Assembly (NCBI GenBank): GCA_021807225.1
Contig: JAKAPI010000024.1
Coordinates: 1 to 9,680, forward strand
Direction of reading: 5' to 3'
Length of the DNA stretch: 9,680 bases
Source of the DNA: an archaeon
Lineage (GTDB): Archaea; Thermoproteota; Nitrososphaeria; Nitrososphaerales; UBA183
Below are positions 5,325-9,680 of this stretch, piece by piece. A model generated the notes under the pieces. That model searched no databases and had not been told where the DNA came from. It was given only the letters and a program-made list of their open reading frames with translations. Made by a program: the position numbers and the translations under genes. Position 1 is the first letter of the stretch; every line of letters starts with the position of its first letter.

Positions 5325-6998
5325 TTAGGTTCCGGTGATAGGCTGGATTGGCAGGGGCTCGCCGTGCTCGCCCGCCGCGCAGCCGCAACCTTGGACGTGG
5401 CCCCCGCGCCTCAGAGTTCCGCGGTAGAGGCCGTCCTCCAGCTTCCTGCCTGTCTTCGCCTCCCACGCCTCGATGGGCATGCCGTACTTCTGCTGGATCC
5501 TGTCCCTGTACCATTCAGGGATCACGTTGAAGCTGCAGAAGGGGATTATCCTCAGGTCGGGGGTCAGGTAGTGGATGTCGCAGCGCTGGAGCCTCTCTTC
5601 ATCCTGATTGTACTTATCCTGAAAATGCATCATCCCGAGGAACATGCTCTTCAGGTGGAACTGGCCCACCGCGGCGTAGTCGTGCTTGACCAGGGCGTCG
5701 GTGAGCAGCTTTGCGAAGCTCAGACTCTTGGGCTGCTTCTCCTTGTTCACGAAGGAGGAGATCTTGGTGAGTACCTTGGCGGCTACGATGTAGCGGTTGG
5801 TTCCCGAGTATATCTCTTCCTGCTTCTCGTCCAGATATTCGATCATCCCTGGGATGTCGACGAACTCTGGGAGCGGGACGAGCCTGTTCTTGTCGGGGTC
5901 GTTGAAGACGTAGGTGCCTGCGCCGCAGGCGAAGTGTATCGAGAGCTCGTACTGCTCCTTCTTCGTGAAGGCCTCGATGAAGCCTGTCACGGGCGAGCAG
6001 GACGGGACAGGGAACCAGCCGTCCTTCGATATCATCCCGTTCGTCTGCTCCTCGATGCGCTCTATGCAGTCAGGGATCGTGATCCTGTACTTCGCCCTCT
6101 CCGTCTTCGTCAGACGGCCCGTGAGGGACACCGGCTGGAAGTTCACCGCGTGGACCGTGTCTATGTTCTTCTGCCCGAAGCGGATGATGTCCCCGAGCTC
6201 GTGGTCGTTGATCGACTTTATCACGGTCGGGACCAGTACGACGCCGACCCCCACCTTCCGGCAGGCGTCGATGGCGTAGGGCGCCTCCCAGTGGTTCTTC
6301 GGGTTGGTCTTTGGCGAAACGCCGTCGAAGCTCATGTAGAGGTTGGAGACCCCCGCGTCCTTCAGCCGCTTGGCGAGCCCCGGGTTGAGCGCCAGGTTGA
6401 TGCCGTTGGTGTTCAGCTGGATGTGGTCTACCCCTTCCTCCTTGAGTATCTTGATGATCGTGGGCAGGTCCTCGCGGATCGTCGGCTCCCCGCCTGTGAT
6501 CTGGACCGAGTTCCCTGCGACCGGCCTCTCCGCCTTCAGGGAGCGGCCCATCTCTCTGATCTGGTCGAGCGTCGGCTCGTAGACGTAGGCGCCCTCCAGC
6601 CCCTTCTTGACGTAGAAGAAGCAGTACCAGCAGGTCAGGTCGCACCTGTTCGTCACTATGATGTTTGACAGGCCGGTGTGCGAAAGGTGGTTCGAGCAGA
6701 GACCGCAGTTCGCGGGGCAGGAGCAGACGTCCATGGGGACGTTGGCTGCGTGGGTGCCCTTGCCGTCCTTCCAGTAGCGTGAGAACTTGCTGTACATCTC
6801 ATAGGAGCCGAAGTAGAGCTCCTCAGTCTCGCCGTGCTCGGGGCAGGTCTTCGTCATCCAGACCTTGCTGTCCCGCTCGAAGACGATGGCGGGCAGGATC
6901 CGGTTGCAGTCGGGACAGATGGACTGCGTCTGGCGGATGAAGTTCCCCTTGGAGACTTCCTTCCTGAGTTCTAGGCTTACGTCTGCGATTTGGGCCAT
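5325..6998 (-). CDS. tes: Tes-type radical SAM enzyme (tetraether lipid synthase family)
   Basis: With ATG 6998 the protein has 557 residues. The radical SAM motif is CDLTCWYC (Cys119, Cys123, Cys126), followed by the SAM-binding GGEP (169-172). Upstream are CPDC (28-31) and CPEHG (52-56), fitting a rubredoxin-like iron site, and CSCPANCGLC (92-101), fitting an auxiliary cluster. More cysteines lie at 334, 358, 473, 488, 538 and 540. This order matches the MJ0619/Tes family, whose members join the phytanyl chains of two archaeol lipids by carbon-carbon bonds to make tetraethers. Upstream in-frame codons reach 7088, but TATATA-like sequence at 7035-7040 lies inside that extension, so ATG 6998 with a leader of about a dozen bases is preferred. 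Archaea can carry several related paralogues, so the exact lipid substrate is inferred. It acts on membrane lipids from the cytosolic side. Confidence 0.82.
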   Translation of the reverse strand: MAQIADVSLELRKEVSKGNFIRQTQSICPDCNRILPAIVFERDSKVWMTKTCPEHGETEELYFGSYEMYSKFSRYWKDGKGTHAANVPMDVCSCPANCGLCSNHLSHTGLSNIIVTNRCDLTCWYCFFYVKKGLEGAYVYEPTLDQIREMGRSLKAERPVAGNSVQITGGEPTIREDLPTIIKILKEEGVDHIQLNTNGINLALNPGLAKRLKDAGVSNLYMSFDGVSPKTNPKNHWEAPYAIDACRKVGVGVVLVPTVIKSINDHELGDIIRFGQKNIDTVHAVNFQPVSLTGRLTKTERAKYRITIPDCIERIEEQTNGMISKDGWFPVPSCSPVTGFIEAFTKKEQYELSIHFACGAGTYVFNDPDKNRLVPLPEFVDIPGMIEYLDEKQEEIYSGTNRYIVAAKVLTKISSFVNKEKQPKSLSFAKLLTDALVKHDYAAVGQFHLKSMFLGMMHFQDKYNQDEERLQRCDIHYLTPDLRIIPFCSFNVIPEWYRDRIQQKYGMPIEAWEAKTGRKLEDGLYRGTLRRGGHVQGCGCAAGEHGEPLPIQPITGT

Positions 6999-7034
6999 CA
7001 GCGGGTCGCTTAGGTTCTCCCTGGCTCCCAGCGG

Positions 7035-7040
7035 ATATAA
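7035..7040 (-). promoter_or_regulatory. TATA box of the Tes-type gene
   Basis: The minus strand reads TTATAT in AAAATCCTTATATCC, with its centre about 40 nt before ATG 6998. Transcription would begin near 7010-7013. This decides against the longer in-frame start at 7088. Confidence 0.6.
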
Positions 7041-7045
7041 GGATT

Positions 7046-7072
7046 TTAACTTTACAGAGGGTAAAAAGTTAA
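7046..7072. promoter_or_regulatory. Inverted repeat upstream of the Tes-type gene
   Basis: TTAACTTT (7046-7053) and AAAGTTAA (7065-7072) are perfect 8-bp arms 11 nt apart. With a 2-nt bulge the pairing extends to TTTAC/GTAAA. The element overlaps the TAA of the zinc-ribbon gene and ends 5 bp from the TATA box of the Tes-type gene. As DNA it could be an operator for tetraether synthesis. As minus-strand RNA it gives an AU-rich hairpin with a five-T run in one arm, so it could instead terminate the upstream gene. Confidence 0.5.
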
Positions 7073-7254
7073 GATGTGCCTGCCCCATCCCCTGTGAGAT
7101 GGTCGGATTGGACTCCTGGTATCCCGATTACCTTCCTGGTGGGGGTCATTACGAGGAGGGACCCGCAGGCCCTGCAACGGTAGTAGGAGTTGACCCCGTC
7201 GTCGGTCTTCTGCTCCCCCATGGACTCGAGCGACTCGTGCTTGCAGGGGGACAC
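7069..7254 (-). CDS. Small zinc-ribbon-like protein, 61 aa
   Basis: The protein begins MSPCKHESLESMGEQKTDDG and continues VNSYYRCRACGSLLVMTPTRK. Cys4 (with His6) and the RCRAC pair Cys27/Cys30 look like the two halves of a one-domain zinc ribbon. The tail (about 45-61) is Gly/Asp-rich and disordered-looking. The family resembles small conserved proteins I associate with Thaumarchaeota, from memory only. The GTG at 7254 is about 26 nt from the centre of the TAAAT element in 7277-7284, so a leaderless start is likely. It lies upstream of the Tes-type gene in the same orientation and divergent from the TrmB gene. Partner binding or a regulatory role is possible; nothing shows which. Confidence 0.65.
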   Translation of the reverse strand: MSPCKHESLESMGEQKTDDGVNSYYRCRACGSLLVMTPTRKVIGIPGVQSDHLTGDGAGTS

Positions 7255-7276
7255 GACCCGGAGCCACCGCGGACTC

Positions 7277-7284
7277 GATTTAGA
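7277..7284. promoter_or_regulatory. Shared AT-rich element between divergent genes
   Basis: GATTTAGA is the only AT-rich patch in the 47-bp gap between the minus-strand zinc-ribbon gene (GTG 7254) and the plus-strand TrmB gene (GTG 7302). It is about 26 nt from the former, ideal for a leaderless start, and about 21 nt from the latter, slightly short. One box may serve both directions. Confidence 0.4.
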
Positions 7285-7301
7285 CCTTTGGAGGGCTCCA
7301 G

Positions 7302-8066
7302 GTGAGCCTGAGCGAGCGGGCCGCGTCGTCCCTCGAGGGGCTGGGGCTGACCGGGAGCGAAGTGAAGGCCTACGTCGCCCTGCTGAGGGGCGGGACCATG
7401 ACGGCCAGCGACGTCAGCAGGGAGGCGCGTATCCCATACTCGAAGGTGTACGACGCCCTCGAGTCACTTCACCGGTGGGGGCTGGTGGAGGAGCAGAAGA
7501 GCAGGCCGATAGTATACACGGCGAAGCCGCCGGACAGCGCCCTCGAGGAGCTCCGGGTCAGGCAGGAGACCGAGCGGAAGGAGAAGGAGCAGGTGGCCCT
7601 GGAGGAGCTGATGGGCATCTATGTGAGCAGGGGCGAGCAGGAGAAGCCGGACATCTGGATCATGAGGGGGACCAACGAGATACTCTCCCGCGTGAAGAAC
7701 CTGCTGCTGAACTGCAGGACGGAGCTTCTGATAGCGCTCCCTTCCCAGCTGGCCCTCTTCACAGACAAGATCGAGCCGCTGATGGCAGCGCTGAAGGAGA
7801 AGGGGGTGAAGTGCCTGATCCTGACTTCGACCGACTTCCCCAAGGAAGCTTCCGGCTCGCTGGCGAAGTACGCCGAGGTCAGGATGAGGAAGACGATGTA
7901 CGGGGGCGGGCTCATCTCTGATTCGAGGGAAGTGGTGCTTCTGCTGGGCGGGGGGGAGCAGGGGGGGCTGCCGCTGGCCATCTGGGCGTCACACCACGGC
8001 CTGGCCAGCTTCGCGAAGGACTACTTCGAGTTCCTGTGGGAGTCGACGGGGACCACCAGGGCTTGA
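7302..8066 (+). CDS. TrmB-family transcriptional regulator
   Basis: The protein has 254 residues. Residues about 8-75 form a TrmB-type winged helix: LEGLGLTGSEVKAYVALLRG, then ASDVSREARIPYSKVYDALE as the recognition helix region, then GLVEEQKSRPIVYTAKPP. Residues 78-110 are a charged coiled coil for dimerisation. From about 117 to the end, PDIWIMRGTNEILSRVKNLL and the TELLIALP and CLILTSTDF strands resemble the C-terminal effector domain of TrmB relatives, many of which sense sugars, although ligands vary widely. The GTG at 7302 starts the protein just before a good SLSERA helix. It heads a four-gene operon and its stop overlaps the next start, so it probably autoregulates that operon. Two seven-G tracts near 7950-7967 leave the frame intact. 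Confidence 0.82.
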   Translation: MSLSERAASSLEGLGLTGSEVKAYVALLRGGTMTASDVSREARIPYSKVYDALESLHRWGLVEEQKSRPIVYTAKPPDSALEELRVRQETERKEKEQVALEELMGIYVSRGEQEKPDIWIMRGTNEILSRVKNLLLNCRTELLIALPSQLALFTDKIEPLMAALKEKGVKCLILTSTDFPKEASGSLAKYAEVRMRKTMYGGGLISDSREVVLLLGGGEQGGLPLAIWASHHGLASFAKDYFEFLWESTGTTRA

Positions 8067-8434
8067 GCCCTGGAGCCAGGGCGGGGCCCAGGGGCGAGGA
8101 GGATGTGGTCGCCAGGCTGGGGACGGAGGCGGGGCTCTCACGCGGCGACGCGGTCCTCTACCTGAGGCTCCTCCGCGACGGGCAGCTCCCGGTCTCCGAT
8201 GCGGCGAAGGCGTCGGTGCTCCTTGACAGGGGGATGGCCATCGTTTCAGGGGACGGGAAGCGGGTGATCCCCGTGCACCCGAGGCTGGGGATCGCCAACC
8301 ACTACAGGACCTGGAGGGAGGCGATGGTGAGGGAGATCAACGAGAGGAGGATGCGAGTGGACAAGCTGATACTGGAACTCATACCCGTCTACGAGGCCGC
8401 AAGGGAGAAAAGCACCGAAGCGGGGGGCGGGTAA
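8063..8434 (+). CDS. Short TrmB-like HTH protein without effector domain
   Basis: From TTG 8063, whose bases overlap the TGA of the TrmB gene (TTGA), the protein is 123 residues; GTG 8105 is an alternative giving 109. The first part is Gly/Arg/Pro-rich. A winged-helix-like stretch follows: LGTEAGLSRGDAVLYLRLLR, DGQLPVSDAAKASVLLDRG and an IPVHPRLG wing. It ends in a charged helix (YRTWREAMVREINERRMRVD and on). This resembles the N-terminal half of TrmB proteins: DNA-binding domain plus coiled coil, with no sensor domain. The hallmark second-helix spacing is less clear than in its neighbour, so DNA binding is inferred. It could heterodimerise with the upstream TrmB or act as a constitutive partner. 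Overlap with that gene implies co-translation. Confidence 0.7.
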   Translation: MSPGARAGPRGEEDVVARLGTEAGLSRGDAVLYLRLLRDGQLPVSDAAKASVLLDRGMAIVSGDGKRVIPVHPRLGIANHYRTWREAMVREINERRMRVDKLILELIPVYEAAREKSTEAGGG

Positions 8435-8437
8435 GCC

Positions 8438-8866
8438 TTGGCACAGGGGAACCATGAGCATGAGATCGTATTCGTTGGCATGGTCAATGTCAACCGCGAC
8501 AACTACCTTCAGGGGGTGGTCGACGTATGGAGGTGCAGAGGGTGCAAGGAGCTCTTCTGCGACGACAAGAGGTACGGGGAGCCGCTGAAGGCGAGCGTCG
8601 GGTTCGAGACCATCCCTGAGGACGAGGAGTGGGCGGTCCTCACCTGCACCACCATGAAGGACGTCCAGATGAACAGCCTCGGGGCCAAGCCGGGCAAGAA
8701 GATCACCCACGCCTGCCGCGACGGTCAGGTGCTGGAGTTCGTGGTCGGGAAGGACTACACCCTGTCGCCGAGCACGGCCAACCCGATACACAGGCTGTAC
8801 CTGGTCAAGGACAACGTCAACAAGAACATCGAGGCAGGGTACTACAGGCTGACGATGGTGAAGTAG
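8438..8866 (+). CDS. Conserved-looking Cys-containing soluble protein, unknown function
   Basis: The protein has 142 residues with no signal peptide or membrane helix. Visible features are an N-terminal HEHE (residues 6-9) and VDVWRCRGCKELFCDDKRYG with Cys33, Cys36 and Cys41, a possible metal or zinc-binding knuckle. Then come EEWAVLTC (Cys70) and KITHACRDG (Cys93), ending in a beta-rich half with HRLYLVKDNVNKN. Five cysteines and two histidines would suit one metal site, but the pattern matches no family I know. The start is TTG at 8438, one codon after the previous gene's TAA and in the same frame; no ATG or GTG is available nearby and the initiator region is G-rich. Its place between two regulators and a membrane protein suggests a role in the response they control. 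Confidence 0.72.
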   Translation: MAQGNHEHEIVFVGMVNVNRDNYLQGVVDVWRCRGCKELFCDDKRYGEPLKASVGFETIPEDEEWAVLTCTTMKDVQMNSLGAKPGKKITHACRDGQVLEFVVGKDYTLSPSTANPIHRLYLVKDNVNKNIEAGYYRLTMVK

Positions 8867-8867
8867 G

Positions 8868-9266
8868 GTGGCGCTGGTCCAGAGGGCCGCGACCGCCGCC
8901 AACCTGGTCGCCGGGCTTTGGGCGGTAGCGGTCGCATGGGGGTTCGGACCTGCGTATGCGTGCCCCAGCGGGGGGTGCCCCGTCCCCTTCCTCCAGGGGG
9001 CGGACCCGGTCGTAGGAATCCTCCTCGTCCTGGATGCACTCGTCTGCTTCGTCGGTCTTAGAAGCGCCTTCGTCGTAGGAGGGGTGCTCTCGGCGGTCGT
9101 CGCAGCCGCGACTGCGCTCGACTGGTCGGGTGGGGCAGGGTTGGGGGCATGGGCGGGCCTCGTCGTGCTCTCGCTCGCTTCGGTGGTCCTCGACTTCCTC
9201 GCCTTCCGGCACAGGGGCCAACTGGGAGAGCAGGCGAACCCCATGAACCTGCCAGTGTTCGGCTAG
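8868..9266 (+). CDS. Small four-helix membrane protein, unknown function
   Basis: The protein has 132 residues, starting at GTG 8868, one base after the upstream stop. Four hydrophobic segments are apparent at about 9-27, 47-63, 66-84 and 93-112. The loop after the first helix holds YACPSGGCPVP (Cys32, Cys37), a CxxxxC pair that could bind metal or form a disulfide if outside. The C-terminus is polar and ends EQANPMNLPVFG, a distinctive tail that may be a conserved motif. No transporter or enzyme family is recognisable. As the last gene of the TrmB operon it is likely a regulated membrane partner of the preceding unknown protein. Its TAG overlaps the stop of the convergent DUF309 gene. Confidence 0.7.
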   Translation: MALVQRAATAANLVAGLWAVAVAWGFGPAYACPSGGCPVPFLQGADPVVGILLVLDALVCFVGLRSAFVVGGVLSAVVAAATALDWSGGAGLGAWAGLVVLSLASVVLDFLAFRHRGQLGEQANPMNLPVFG

Positions 9267-9680
9267 ACCCTGAAGTTCACGAATTTCCCGCTCCCGATGG
9301 CTTCCTGCACGTGGCGTCTGAAACCTGGCAGATGGATGCCGGCCACCTCTTCCCGTGAGGAGCCAAGGAGCGGCAGGGAGCGCCTGAGCACCCCCAGGGC
9401 GACCCCCTCTTCCTGCTTCTGGTGGTGAACGAAAGCTGCGCAGACTAGGATCACCCCCTGGAGAAGGCGCTTCTCCTCCCCCTGTCTCTGTCGCCAGACT
9501 CCCTCGAGGACTTCATGGCATTCCCAGTAGCGTTCGGCGTTGAAGAGAGACCTGGCCTCTTCGAAGAGGGCCTCGTCGCTCTTGTGCCGGGGGGGCGCGC
9601 TGAGGTCCTTGGTGAACTCGAACTCGGCGAGGGGCCTGAGGGCGGCTACGAAGAGGTCGAAGTCTGACGTCGTAGGGCAG
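9263..9680 (-). CDS. DUF309-family protein (5' end cut off by window)
   Basis: The frame is open from the right edge down to TAG (plus 9263-9265); 138 residues are visible and the N-terminus is missing. A GTG at 9454 lies in the middle of the domain and is not a credible start. The diagnostic stretch is LFNAERYWECHEVLEGVWRQ followed by KRLLQGVILVCAAFVHHQKQ. This matches the DUF309 pattern of an (E)xHEVLExxW helix paired with an LLQG...A.(V)HH helix. DUF309 proteins are small all-helical proteins with conserved Glu, His and Trp, suspected of metal or ligand binding but of no agreed function. In this copy Cys takes the place of the usual Ala in EAHEVLE. It shares the CTAG stop site with the membrane-protein gene, so transcription from the two strands collides there. 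Confidence 0.8.
   Translation of the reverse strand, partial: CPTTSDFDLFVAALRPLAEFEFTKDLSAPPRHKSDEALFEEARSLFNAERYWECHEVLEGVWRQRQGEEKRLLQGVILVCAAFVHHQKQEEGVALGVLRRSLPLLGSSREEVAGIHLPGFRRHVQEAIGSGKFVNFRV

Noticed and set aside
5364..6668. Long plus-strand open frame opposite the Tes-type gene (434 codons)
   Set aside because: It is antisense to a gene with clear radical SAM motifs. Its translation has no domain pattern and is an artefact of high GC and codon bias.
6999..7088. N-terminal 30-residue extension of the Tes-type protein
   Set aside because: It would include the TATA box and inverted repeat and overlap the zinc-ribbon gene. ATG 6998 leads directly into the conserved N-terminus.
7950..7967. 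Two seven-G tracts four bases apart in the TrmB gene, possible phase-variation site
   Set aside because: The frame is intact through the expected C-terminus, and G-runs are common in this GC-rich sequence. At most a sequencing-error risk.
8246..9244. Long minus-strand open frame opposite the TrmB operon (332 codons)
   Set aside because: It spans three closely packed sense genes. The translation is Pro/Arg/His-rich, low-complexity and lacks a plausible fold.
9263..9454. Separate 63-aa gene starting at GTG 9454
   Set aside because: The same frame continues open to the window edge and encodes the HEVLE half of DUF309, so the GTG is internal.
1..9680. CRISPR arrays, insertion sequences, tRNA or rRNA genes
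   Set aside because: No regularly spaced direct repeats, transposase motifs, terminal inverted repeats or cloverleaf-like sequence were found on reading both strands.

Overview
The window looks like chromosomal DNA from a GC-rich archaeon of the TACK group, most likely in or near Thaumarchaeota/Nitrososphaeria. Four things support this. First, the promoters are archaeal: TATA-like boxes about 27-30 nt before start codons, often leaving no room for a leader. Second, arginine is frequently encoded by AGG/AGA. Third, TTG and GTG starts are common. Fourth, the gene content fits: a tetraether lipid synthase-type radical SAM enzyme, a DUF929/VKOR disulfide pair, TrmB and HxlR regulators, DUF4382 and DUF309. 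No ammonia-oxidation genes, mobile elements, CRISPR arrays, tRNAs or rRNAs were seen.

Left part (1-3874): the tail of an unknown gene is followed by two genes for exported proteins on the minus strand, one Ala/Ser-rich (618 aa) and one with a DUF4382 domain (341 aa). A gene of about 63 aa lies between them. Both exported-protein genes carry the same palindrome, GGAACG-NN-CGTTCC, with its centre at the same distance from the start codon. Further GGAAC half-sites surround the DUF4382 copy, and an HxlR-type regulator is transcribed divergently from beside it. The simplest reading is a small regulon of cell-surface proteins controlled by the neighbouring HxlR protein.

Middle (3883-7254, all minus strand): a zinc-ribbon mini-protein, then a Tes-type radical SAM enzyme (joining of archaeal lipid chains into tetraethers), then a membrane-anchored DUF929 thioredoxin-like protein that overlaps a VKOR-like membrane protein by 13 nt. 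The last two should form an extracytoplasmic disulfide-forming relay.

Right part (7302-9266, plus strand): a compact four-gene operon of a full-length TrmB regulator, a second short TrmB-like protein lacking the effector domain, an unrecognised Cys-containing soluble protein and a small four-helix membrane protein. Junctions are 4 nt overlap, 3 nt gap and 1 nt gap. A DUF309 gene converges on this operon, shares its CTAG stop site, and runs off the right edge.

The most novel elements are the shared operator architecture of the two exported-protein genes and the TrmB-led operon with its two uncharacterised products. All family assignments were made by reading the translations, without database searches.
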